A stretch of 13,085 bases of DNA from CAYILR01 sp964364175 (GTDB lineage Bacteria; Bdellovibrionota; UBA1018): the NCBI GenBank assembly GCA_964364175.1, contig CAYILR010000069.1:1-13085 (forward strand). The letters are read 5' to 3'. Position 1 is the stretch's first letter, and every line of letters begins with the position of its first letter. Shown one piece after another: positions 7,042-13,047 of the stretch. The notes below the pieces were generated by a model. That model was given only the letters and a program-made list of their open reading frames with translations. It searched no databases and was not told the DNA's origin. A program made the position numbers and the translations under genes.

Positions 7042-7926
7042 ATGGCACAGGAACGCGTTCAAAAAATATTAGCCCAGGTTGGTATTGCCTCGCGCCGAAA
7101 GGCTGAGGAGCTCATCGAAGAAGGCTCTGTGACGATCAACGGTCGTGTCGCCAAATTGGGCGACAAAGCCGAGTGGGGAAAAGACGCGATCAAGGTCAAT
7201 GGCAAGCTCCTTCACCAAAAAGAGCGGCCTGTTTATTATTTATTCTACAAACCTCGAAATGTGATTTCATCCCTGTCTGATCCCGAGGATCGCCCTTGCG
7301 TCGGGGATTATCTCAAGGGGATTCGTGAACGAGTGTACCTGGTGGGGCGTTTGGACTTTGGAACTGAGGGTTTAATCATTTTAACGAATGACGGGGATTT
7401 TCTGGAAAAAGTTCAGAAAAGCTCGGATCTCCCACGTTTCTACGAGGTCAAAGTGAAGGGGTTTCCCGACGACGAAATGCTGTCACGAATCCGCAGTGGA
7501 AAAAGAATCAATGGGCGACTGATTCGGCCCGCGGAAGTTCGTTGCAAAACTGAGTTGGCGAGCAACTCCAAAGTAGAAGTCGTGTTTCGAGGTGTCGGAA
7601 CACTGGATCTCAAAGAACTCTTTGAAGAACGAGGGTTTGCTGCGTCGCGTGTCGTGAGACGAGGCATTGGTCATCTGGTCTTGGGTGACATGAAACCGGG
7701 TGATTTAGTGTCTGCTACGGCTGAGCAAGCCAAGGGCCTGGTGACGCATCCTGAATTAGGGTTTGAATTGTGGAAAGTGGAAGCAGACGAAACCATGGCA
7801 AAAAAGGCTCGTGCTGCTGAGCGCGAGGAGAAGCGTTTCGGTCGTACTGGAAATCGAGATGTGCGTGATGATCGTGATGCACGTCCCTCAAATCGAGGTG
7901 GATTTCGACGTGGAAATAGGTCATGA
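7042..7926 (+). CDS. rluB: RsuA/RluB-family rRNA pseudouridine synthase
   Basis: A 294-residue enzyme that isomerises a uridine in rRNA to pseudouridine. Residues 3-50 form an S4 RNA-binding domain (VQKILAQVGIASRRKAEELI, then GSVTINGRVAKLGDKA). The catalytic motif is VGRLDFGTEGLIILTNDGDF with the essential Asp at 105. The family includes RsuA, RluB, RluE and RluF; the S4 start and the basic C-terminal tail (about 252-294, rich in Arg, Asp and Gly) resemble RluB, which modifies 23S rRNA, but the exact target base is not proven by sequence. The ATG lies 25 bases after mlaD with no clear Shine-Dalgarno sequence, so expression may rely on read-through or a nearby weak promoter. The tail probably binds RNA and is unlikely to be ordered. 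Confidence 0.92.
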   Translation: MAQERVQKILAQVGIASRRKAEELIEEGSVTINGRVAKLGDKAEWGKDAIKVNGKLLHQKERPVYYLFYKPRNVISSLSDPEDRPCVGDYLKGIRERVYLVGRLDFGTEGLIILTNDGDFLEKVQKSSDLPRFYEVKVKGFPDDEMLSRIRSGKRINGRLIRPAEVRCKTELASNSKVEVVFRGVGTLDLKELFEERGFAASRVVRRGIGHLVLGDMKPGDLVSATAEQAKGLVTHPELGFELWKVEADETMAKKARAAEREEKRFGRTGNRDVRDDRDARPSNRGGFRRGNRS

Positions 7927-7935
7927 CGTTGACCT

Positions 7936-9207
7936 ATGCGAATACTTAACAGCTTGATTTTGATTTTTGTGATGGCAGGCGCTGTTTCGTGCGGAAAACG
8001 AACAGGTTTCCCCGGAATTCAGTGTGAGTTTGGAACGACCTTCGACATGGTTCGAAAGTTTCAGTTAATTTCGGGCAAGGACACGTCGGGATCTTCCGGG
8101 TTTTCGGACAAAGACGGAAATCTTTTTGTGGTCGGCTCCGCAACGGACGCCGATGGCAAACAACATTGGATTGTCACTCGCAGCAAAGACAAAGGTGACA
8201 CCTGGGAGACGGTGGATGACCTCGTATCTGCAGGAGGACAGGCAGGTGCAGTCTCAGGGATGATCGACGGTAAGGGGCAGATTTATGTGATTGGAAATTT
8301 GGGAGAAAGCGCTACCAAAGGGGATTGGATGCTTCGACGAAGCACCAATGCTGGAAAAAACTGGAGCGAGATGGACAAATTCCGTCGTGGATCGGATGCT
8401 GTCAGTTTTGGGCTTGGGCAGAGTATGATTGAGTACATCGACGCCGAGGGTAAGAAAAAATACTACACCTGTGGAACAGCTTTTGAGAAAGACAAAGACA
8501 TGGGGTGGCTGGTCAGAACCTCTACCAAAGGAGATGCGGCTACTTTTGATACCACTGACGACGATTATCGATTGGCGGACAAAAAGCGCTCCGCTTGTAT
8601 GAAGGTCGTGCTGGGGAAAGAGCATATTCTGACTTTTGGCTATGCCATGACCCTCAAAGATACGGCGAGTGCGATTGTCCGGCAGAAGACACTGGCTGGA
8701 ACGGAGTGGAAAACCAAGGATGAGTTTGTGGTAGCAGCAGAAAAATCGGCTGTGATTGCCTCAGCAGCGGCGTTTGAGGATAAAATCTACTGGGTCGGTT
8801 ACGCGATGAAAAGCGATGATACGATCGAGTGGGTGGTGCGCCAAAGCTTGGATGATGGAACCACCTGGAAGACCATTGATGAGTTCCAGCTCTCATCCAA
8901 AAAGAACGCATACGCACGAAGTGTGATGGTGACTGCTGACGGCACGATCCTCGTGGCTGGAGAGGCGACGACTTCGGGTGACAAGGGCAAGTGGATCGTG
9001 CGAAAATCCTCTGATAGCGGCAAGACCTGGGAGACGTTTGACGAGTATACTTTGGATTCGTCCAAGAGCTCGGGTGCAAGCGGTCTTTTCGCGGATGATT
9101 TCGGAAATGTGTTTGTGGTGGGATATGGAACGGACAGTGGCGATAAGAGCAACTTGATTGTTCGTAAGCTGGGATGTCAAACGGGTGGGGAGACAACGAC
9201 TCAATGA
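7936..9207 (+). CDS. Asp-box (sialidase-like) beta-propeller lipoprotein
   Basis: A 423-residue protein. The N-terminus is a lipoprotein-type signal (MRILNSLILIFVMAGAVSC) with the probable lipidated Cys at 19; the lipobox AVSC lacks the usual Leu. The mature part contains about six repeats of roughly 53-60 residues. Four carry recognisable Asp-boxes, S-x-D-x-G-x-T-W or close: SKDKGDTW (83-90), STNAGKNW (136-143), SLDDGTTW (304-311) and SSDSGKTW (358-365), each followed by a D-E-F/Y-like stretch. Two degenerate repeats lie at about 196-205 and 251-258. This predicts a six-bladed BNR/sialidase-like propeller. The acidic and Arg residues of a sialidase active site were not identified, so binding or scaffolding is as likely as catalysis. 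The gene begins nine bases after rluB, and its stop overlaps the next start. Confidence 0.85.
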   Translation: MRILNSLILIFVMAGAVSCGKRTGFPGIQCEFGTTFDMVRKFQLISGKDTSGSSGFSDKDGNLFVVGSATDADGKQHWIVTRSKDKGDTWETVDDLVSAGGQAGAVSGMIDGKGQIYVIGNLGESATKGDWMLRRSTNAGKNWSEMDKFRRGSDAVSFGLGQSMIEYIDAEGKKKYYTCGTAFEKDKDMGWLVRTSTKGDAATFDTTDDDYRLADKKRSACMKVVLGKEHILTFGYAMTLKDTASAIVRQKTLAGTEWKTKDEFVVAAEKSAVIASAAAFEDKIYWVGYAMKSDDTIEWVVRQSLDDGTTWKTIDEFQLSSKKNAYARSVMVTADGTILVAGEATTSGDKGKWIVRKSSDSGKTWETFDEYTLDSSKSSGASGLFADDFGNVFVVGYGTDSGDKSNLIVRKLGCQTGGETTTQ

Positions 9208-9992
9208 AAAATTTCAAAACGATTGCGATGATTGCTGGACTGAGCGTTGGACTGTCAGGACTGACAGACATTTCAAGTTATGCGCAGGTCTCTAGTAAGC
9301 CTGCATCGAAGAAATCGAGTTCTAAAAAAAGCAAATCTGTAAACGGAGCAGCTGCAAAAACTCCGGCGCCAGAACCCGTTGCGGAGGAAAAAACTCCTCC
9401 ACCGTCTTCGTCGAATGATTCCGGGGCCTCATCCGGTCGTCTGCTGAAGTTCCTACCCGAGTTCTTGTACCTGGCAGGTTCCGGAAATCTGGGTTGGACG
9501 TATCAGCCCACAGCAGATTGGCAAACCATGCCAGTTCTGTTTCACGGGGGCGCGGATCTGGACGTGGCCTATCGTTTGATGATTGTGCAGCTTCCTCAAT
9601 TGGCAGTGGGCCTCAATCACAGCATTGATTTTGTGAATCAGTATTCCGAACCCACATACGGAGTGGGCAACCGTCGAGGCATGCGCCTGAATTTAGTTTC
9701 ACCGTCTGTGTATTATTTCCTGAACTCGAATTTCATGTTCGCGGGGAATTTTCGTTGGTGGGGAAGCTACTATCTTTTCCAGGCCACCCCAACCGGGTTG
9801 CAAGCCAGTTATTCTGGCGTGCTTGGTTTTCGCGCTCGCGGATTTTACACGGGCTTGCCCTGGTTTGACGTGGGTCTGGGCGCCGAATATGCGCAGTATT
9901 CCGAGCTCGATGTTGGGGATATTGGATCTCGCCGATTGTCAGATGCGCTGAACCATTGGTTGGTTTCCCTGATCGTTCAAAGACGGTTTTAA
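9204..9992 (+). CDS. Predicted outer-membrane beta-barrel protein
   Basis: A 262-residue exported protein. The start is placed at the ATG at 9204, whose ATGA overlaps the TGA of the lipoprotein gene and which is followed by a proper signal peptide (MKNFKTIAMIAGLSVGLSGL, cleavage near SYAQ); GGGGAG lies about 11 bases upstream. A Lys/Ser- and Pro/Ala-rich linker covers about residues 30-75. The remaining ~185 residues alternate polar and hydrophobic residues with many aromatics and end in LIVQRRF; a terminal Phe is the recognition signal of the BAM complex. This fits a small barrel of eight to ten strands. No ligand can be named. The translational coupling suggests it works with the upstream propeller lipoprotein. 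Confidence 0.8.
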   Translation: MKNFKTIAMIAGLSVGLSGLTDISSYAQVSSKPASKKSSSKKSKSVNGAAAKTPAPEPVAEEKTPPPSSSNDSGASSGRLLKFLPEFLYLAGSGNLGWTYQPTADWQTMPVLFHGGADLDVAYRLMIVQLPQLAVGLNHSIDFVNQYSEPTYGVGNRRGMRLNLVSPSVYYFLNSNFMFAGNFRWWGSYYLFQATPTGLQASYSGVLGFRARGFYTGLPWFDVGLGAEYAQYSELDVGDIGSRRLSDALNHWLVSLIVQRRF

Positions 9993-9995
9993 TAC

Positions 9996-10020
9996 TAGAA
10001 GCGGTCTCATAAATACCTTC
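9996..10020 (+). repeat. Left arm of the 25-bp inverted repeat
   Basis: A perfect reverse-complement match to 10147-10171, beginning with TAGAAGCGGTCTC. The gap between the arms is 126 bp. A chance perfect 25-bp match in 13 kb is essentially excluded. Confidence 0.95.
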
Positions 10021-10146
10021 TACTGCGGCTTGCGATCTTTGGGCTGCGACTTGTCAGGCTTCTCAAGAAAATCCTCAACGTATTTCAGAGAATACGCCTC
10101 CGGTTCGTCTTCCTCGTCTCGCCTCAAATCTCGCAACCCTCGCTAC

Positions 10147-10171
10147 GAAGGTATTTATGAGACCGCTTCTA
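10147..10171 (-). repeat. Right arm of the 25-bp inverted repeat
   Basis: The reverse complement of 9996-10020, ending in GAGACCGCTTCTA on the plus strand. Outside the arms the flanks (AATAC on the left, ATCGAG on the right) do not match each other beyond the TA included in the arms. Confidence 0.95.
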
Positions 10172-10280
10172 ATCGAGTGATTCGAGAGACCGAAAAAATT
10201 GGGGAGTACCGCTGGAGGCGCGATCGAAAACGAGCGATTTTGGCTTGGGAGAGTGTTCAGGGCCATGTTACGCTACACGG

Positions 10281-10712
10281 GTGAAGCAAAAACCTGTGAT
10301 CTCTAAAAAAATTCAGAAAACACTCTCCGATTGTGGGATTGAGTTCGCTAGGATTTTTGGCAGTTATGTGCAGAGTCCCAGTCGTTCGCGTGACGTGGAT
10401 ATTTTTTTAGGTATGGATTTTTCGCATCGATTGAAGCTAGATCAGGTTTCTCTTTTGAATTCCGAGTTTGAGAAGTTTTTCAAAAAACCAGTGGATCTCG
10501 TTTTGACTCAAAAAGATATGAATCCGACTTTGGTGCGAGAAATTGTAAAAAATTCGATTCGTATTTGGGAGCGCCCCAAGTCAGGGGAGATTGCATTTGT
10601 GAATTGGGTGGATCGCGCGCTGGCCATTGCAGAAGATGAGTTGTTGTCGAATCCTATTCAAGACCGAATTAAAGCTTTGGATCGCCCACAACGGAGGGCG
10701 CGTGAGTCCTGA
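10281..10712 (+). CDS. mntA: MNT-domain nucleotidyltransferase, MntA-type antitoxin
   Basis: A 143-residue minimal nucleotidyltransferase. The core motif is IFGSYVQSPSRSRDVDIFLG: GS at 27-28 and the metal-binding pair D38 and D40, with a likely third acidic residue D72 in PVDLVLT. In studied HepT-MntA pairs MntA transfers AMP from ATP onto a tyrosine of the HEPN toxin and silences it. The spacing here is GS-x9-D-x-D, one residue shorter than the common GS-x10-D-x-D. The start is placed at GTG 10281, which begins VKQKPVISKKIQK; a TTG at 10245 in the same frame would add 12 residues that look non-native. Neither has a good ribosome site, so the start is uncertain. The 3' end overlaps the toxin gene. 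The short MITE-like element upstream may separate it from older neighbours. Confidence 0.85.
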   Translation: MKQKPVISKKIQKTLSDCGIEFARIFGSYVQSPSRSRDVDIFLGMDFSHRLKLDQVSLLNSEFEKFFKKPVDLVLTQKDMNPTLVREIVKNSIRIWERPKSGEIAFVNWVDRALAIAEDELLSNPIQDRIKALDRPQRRARES

Positions 10713-11115
10713 GGTGCTTCTCTCAAAACTAGAGACATTGACACAGGTTTTGGATGATCTTAAAATCCATGTGAAACAGCGTCGAGAAGAACAAGAAAAA
10801 GCACACTACGAGATCGAACGGCAGGTGCAGCTTTCGGTAGACACGGCCATTGCGGTTGCAAGAAGAATGTTGCTTTTGGAAGGTATCGTAGCGCCTCAGA
10901 CCGCGCGTGAAGTTTTTGAATTGCTGGGGAAGAAGAAGCTCATTCGTTCTTCGATGGCAAAAACACTCGCGAACGCCGTGGGTTTGAGAAACCTAATTGT
11001 GCACGAGTACGGAAAGATTGACTACGATCTGTTTTTTTCGGGATTGCCAAAGGGGTACTCGGCGTTAGTGGGCTTTACTCAGATAGCTCGGGGCTTTTTG
11101 AAGAAAAACGGGTAG
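10702..11115 (+). CDS. hepT: HEPN-domain RNase toxin, HepT type
   Basis: About 137 residues, all-helical in appearance. The hallmark HEPN motif R-x4-H-x-Y is present as RNLIVHEY (R96, H101, Y103), preceded by LANAVGL as in HepT proteins. The Arg and His form the RNase active site. The Tyr is the residue AMPylated by the antitoxin in the Shewanella pair. The first ~40 residues form a charged, probably coiled-coil helix. The start is placed at GTG 10702, four bases after GGAGG and overlapping mntA by 11 bases; GTG 10714, one base after the mntA stop, is the alternative. The frame is open upstream to an ATG at 10627, but that segment lies inside mntA and encodes Cys-rich sequence unlike the family. 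Motif residues are intact, so the toxin may be active. Confidence 0.88.
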   Translation: MSPEVLLSKLETLTQVLDDLKIHVKQRREEQEKAHYEIERQVQLSVDTAIAVARRMLLLEGIVAPQTAREVFELLGKKKLIRSSMAKTLANAVGLRNLIVHEYGKIDYDLFFSGLPKGYSALVGFTQIARGFLKKNG

Positions 11116-11179
11116 ATGCCCAGGTCAAATACTTATCGCCTCCTTAGTAACTATCCAGGATTTCGTCTGCCGTTGAGAT

Positions 11180-11698
11180 TTGCCTGAATTCAGCCGATCC
11201 ATAGATGTGATCGCGCTCAAGGTTTTGGCACAAACTCGACAGGGCCGGACGACGTTAAAGAAAATAGCCGAACAAATTCAGCAGGGTAGGTTGAGTGTTC
11301 AGACTGATGCAGATCTCCAAGCGAAGGTTGGCTGTCGAGCATCATTTTATACAGACGGCACGACGGGGACCCTGTTCCTGGATCCTGCACTGGATGGCTA
11401 TGCCAGCGTGCTGATTGTTTATCACGAATTTATCCATGCCCTCGACGAGGATTACCGTGCAGCTCGCTATTGGGAAAAGCACCGGCGTTATGCGACTAAG
11501 AACCCCCTGACTGAATTGAATGCAGAAAAGAAGGCCTATCAGGCGGTCTATCAACTGATTCAGGAACTCAAGGAGTGTGATCCATCGTTCTGTCAGTTTC
11601 TTCGACAAAAAAAGGCAGAAGGCGTGGATCTGGATCGTGTTTTTTCGGACGATGAAATTAAGCGCGCGCATGGATTTTCAAAAAAAGGCGCAGCCTAG
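11180..11698 (+). CDS. Small HExxH putative metalloprotease-like protein, 5' end uncertain or frameshifted
   Basis: Up to 172 residues with no signal peptide. The sequence VYHEFIHALDEDYRAARYW contains HExxH (H82-H86) and is followed by TELNAEKKAYQAVYQ, where E116 is a reasonable third zinc ligand. I do not recognise a named family. Only a TTG at 11180 or a GTG at 11207 is available as start, and an in-frame TGA lies just before. A separate 23-codon frame begins with ATG 11116, directly after the hepT stop, and ends in TGA at 11185-11187. Its end (GFRLPLRF) joined by a +1 shift to PEFSRSIDVIAL would give a natural-looking N-terminus. So the gene may start at 11116 and carry a frameshift that is programmed, mutational or a sequencing error. 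It may be co-transcribed with the toxin-antitoxin pair. Confidence 0.65.
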   Translation: MPEFSRSIDVIALKVLAQTRQGRTTLKKIAEQIQQGRLSVQTDADLQAKVGCRASFYTDGTTGTLFLDPALDGYASVLIVYHEFIHALDEDYRAARYWEKHRRYATKNPLTELNAEKKAYQAVYQLIQELKECDPSFCQFLRQKKAEGVDLDRVFSDDEIKRAHGFSKKGAA

Positions 11699-11720
11699 AA
11701 GCACGCAATCGTTCTCAATC

Positions 11721-11758
11721 AATATTACTTGCAATTAATATTATATTAGAGTAATATT
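11721..11758. promoter_or_regulatory. Dyad operator and promoter of the ArsR-rhodanese-thioredoxin operon
   Basis: AATATTAC (11721-11728) and its exact complement GTAATATT (11751-11758) flank an AT-rich stretch, with another AATATTA at 11737-11743. Embedded boxes TTGCAA (11729-11734) and TAATAT (11752-11757) are 17 bases apart and form a plausible promoter. Transcription would begin at about 11764, at or close to the ATG. A repressor bound to the dyad would cover both boxes, as expected for autoregulated ArsR-family genes. Confidence 0.6.
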
Positions 11759-11763
11759 TGTCT

Positions 11764-12069
11764 ATGGCAGCTAATCGAACACTCACAAAAGCTATTCTTC
11801 AGCAATGTCAGCCGGTGAGTCAGGTGCTCAAGTCCCTGTCTCATCCCGTTCGGCTCAAGATTCTTTGTCAATTGATGGAGCGGGAGCGAAGTGTGAATGA
11901 GCTGACTGAATTTTGCGATATCTCACAGTCGGCGATGTCCCAGTTTCTCAACCGGATGAAGTCAGAGGGGATTGTTGTTTCTCGACGGGATCAGAATTTT
12001 GTTTTTTATGATGTGGCGGACCCGAAGCTTTCGAAACTATTGAAAGCAATCAGGGAAATTTATTGTTAG
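11764..12069 (+). CDS. ArsR-family repressor of the SqrR/BigR/YgaV persulfide-sensing type
   Basis: A 101-residue winged-helix repressor. The core is VLKSLSHPVRLKILCQLMER, then the recognition helix region ISQSAMSQFLNRMKSEGIV and the wing SRRDQNFVFYDVADPKL. Two cysteines sit at the positions that define persulfide sensors of this family: C35 in the sequence KILCQL and the C-terminal C101 in REIYC. In SqrR and BigR these form a di- or tetrasulfide bond with reactive sulfur and release DNA. C15 and C51 are extra. No metal-binding CxC motif as in ArsR or SmtB is present. The start is ATG 11764; the in-frame TTG 11758 lies inside the operator dyad. It heads an operon with a rhodanese and thioredoxin, which fits the sulfur-sensing role. 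Specific sensing is inferred from residues and context. Confidence 0.88.
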   Translation: MAANRTLTKAILQQCQPVSQVLKSLSHPVRLKILCQLMERERSVNELTEFCDISQSAMSQFLNRMKSEGIVVSRRDQNFVFYDVADPKLSKLLKAIREIYC

Positions 12070-12097
12070 GTGAAATTTTTAAATGGAGGAAATGAAA

Positions 12098-12454
12098 ATG
12101 GATATGACTCAACTGCAGCAATATATTCTGCCGGTTCTGATTGTTGGATTTTTCGGTTGGAGATTTGTAAAATTCAAAATGACCAAAAGTCAGATTCCCC
12201 AGCTTCGAAAAAGAGGGGCGGTTGTGATCGATGTGCGCAGCCCATCTGAATACTCTGGAGGGGCAAGTGAGGGGAGCATCAATATCCCTTTGGGTGATTT
12301 GCCGAATCGCCTGGGAGGGATGGATCGCGAAAAGCCTGTGGTTGTCTGCTGTGCCTCAGGAACCCGGAGTGCCATGGCGGCTGCGATCCTCAGAAAGAAT
12401 GGCTTCAAAGAAGTGGTGAACGCCGGGCCGTGGGCGAACACCGTAGAGGTCTGA
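12098..12454 (+). CDS. Membrane-anchored rhodanese (sulfurtransferase)
   Basis: A 118-residue single-domain rhodanese. Residues 9-23 (YILPVLIVGFFGWRF) form an N-terminal membrane anchor without a cleavage site, followed by a basic stretch (KFKMTKSQ) that should keep the catalytic domain in the cytoplasm. The domain shows DVRSPSEYSGG, then SINIPLGDLP, and the active loop CASGTRS with catalytic Cys85 (preceded by Cys84). Rhodaneses carry sulfane sulfur as a Cys persulfide. The start is ATG 12098 because TGGAGGA lies eight bases upstream; ATGs at 12083 and 12092 overlap that ribosome site. The pairing of repressor and membrane rhodanese recalls ygaV-ygaP of E. coli, although YgaP has its membrane helices at the C-terminal side. 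The next gene starts one base after the stop. Confidence 0.9.
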   Translation: MDMTQLQQYILPVLIVGFFGWRFVKFKMTKSQIPQLRKRGAVVIDVRSPSEYSGGASEGSINIPLGDLPNRLGGMDREKPVVVCCASGTRSAMAAAILRKNGFKEVVNAGPWANTVEV

Positions 12455-12455
12455 G

Positions 12456-12887
12456 ATGAATACTTTGGTCGTGTGTTCTCAATGCGAGAAGCTGAACCGT
12501 GTTTCGATCGAGAAGGCTGATTCCGTTCGTCCCGTCTGTGGCTCTTGCAAGGCAGAGTTGCCGTTCCACAGAGGTGTTCAGGAGGTCAGCGGGGCTGGGC
12601 TCAGCAAAATCATTCGATCCGGAGACCGCCCTGTCGTAGTCGATTTCTGGGCAGAGTGGTGCGGTCCGTGCAAGTCTTTTGCGCCCACTTTTCAGGCAGC
12701 TGCGCGCGAAATGGGGGATCGCTATATCTTTGCTAAGCTCGATACGGAGGCTCACCAGCTTGCCGCTCAAACGTTTCAGATCCGAGGAATTCCTACTCTC
12801 ATTGTGTTCAAAAATGGCATAGAAGTGACACGGCAGTCAGGGGCTATGCCTCTGCCTATGTTCAAGCAGTTTTTATCTAGCATCTGA
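12456..12887 (+). CDS. trxC: Thioredoxin 2 (TrxC) with N-terminal zinc finger
   Basis: A 143-residue cytoplasmic thioredoxin. The N-terminus has two CxxC pairs (C7/C10 and C28/C31), the zinc-binding module that distinguishes TrxC from TrxA. The thioredoxin domain follows: VVVDFWAEWCGPCKSF with the redox pair C69 and C72, and the cis-Pro loop RGIPTLIVF (Pro113). Length matches E. coli TrxC (139 residues). AGAGG lies seven bases before the ATG, and the gene starts one base after the rhodanese stop, so the two are translationally coupled. In this operon it probably reduces persulfides or disulfides formed during sulfur stress, including those on the rhodanese; that role is inferred from context. 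No Rho-independent terminator is seen after it. Confidence 0.95.
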   Translation: MNTLVVCSQCEKLNRVSIEKADSVRPVCGSCKAELPFHRGVQEVSGAGLSKIIRSGDRPVVVDFWAEWCGPCKSFAPTFQAAAREMGDRYIFAKLDTEAHQLAAQTFQIRGIPTLIVFKNGIEVTRQSGAMPLPMFKQFLSSI

Positions 12888-12895
12888 GTCTGCAA

Positions 12896-12915
12896 TATTT
12901 GAATAATTTCAAATA
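12896..12915. promoter_or_regulatory. AT-rich 20-bp perfect dyad after trxC
   Basis: TATTTGAA (12896-12903) and TTCAAATA (12908-12915) are perfect complements around a TAAT centre. With only A-T pairs apart from one G-C per arm and no T run behind it, it is a poor terminator. Its form suits a binding site for a dimeric winged-helix regulator. It may belong to the next gene to the right. In the gap from here to 13047 I see nothing else that is convincing. Confidence 0.3.
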
Positions 12916-13047
12916 AAATCAAACAGATAGGCGTGTATATGAATGCAAGCGGATTCGCGCACCGCAATAGTTGACTATTTTAGTTTGATTTATTCCATAG
13001 CTTGTGTTAAATTACGCCTTCGTTGGAGAAACTGTGCCCCGGAGAGG

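Larger units (their letters stand above)
9996..10171. mobile_element. MITE-like palindromic element with perfect 25-bp inverted ends
   Basis: Bases 9996-10020 (TAGAAGCGGTCTCATAAATA plus CCTTC) are the exact reverse complement of 10147-10171. Pairing continues imperfectly inward, for example TTGCGA and TTTG blocks on both arms, and a small hairpin CGTATT/AATACG lies near the middle. The total is 176 bp with no credible coding sequence. Each end carries TA at the border, compatible with a duplicated TA target as made by IS630/mariner-type and some IS5-group transposases. Size, perfect ends and lack of a gene fit a miniature inverted-repeat transposable element. Alternatives are a structured RNA or a large intergenic hairpin. 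It lies four bases after the barrel gene and about 110 bases before the toxin-antitoxin pair. Confidence 0.6.

Noticed and set aside
8654..9271. 205-codon open frame on the minus strand
   Set aside because: It runs antisense to the Asp-box lipoprotein gene, and its Ser/Pro/His-rich product mirrors the repeat codons of the real gene.
10030..10284. 84-codon open frame across the inverted-repeat element
   Set aside because: It lies mostly within the palindromic element, lacks a ribosome site and gives a Ser/Arg-rich low-complexity product.
10265..10306. 13-codon leader frame before mntA (ATG 10265 to TAA 10304)
   Set aside because: It has a passable ribosome site but no regulatory codon pattern, and a frame this short is common by chance.
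12896..12915. Rho-independent terminator for trxC
   Set aside because: The hairpin is nearly all A-T and is followed by AAATC rather than a T run, so it would be a very weak terminator. It is kept only as a possible binding site.
12776..12967. 63-codon minus-strand frame at the end of trxC
   Set aside because: It overlaps the trxC 3' end antisense and has no domain or initiation signal.
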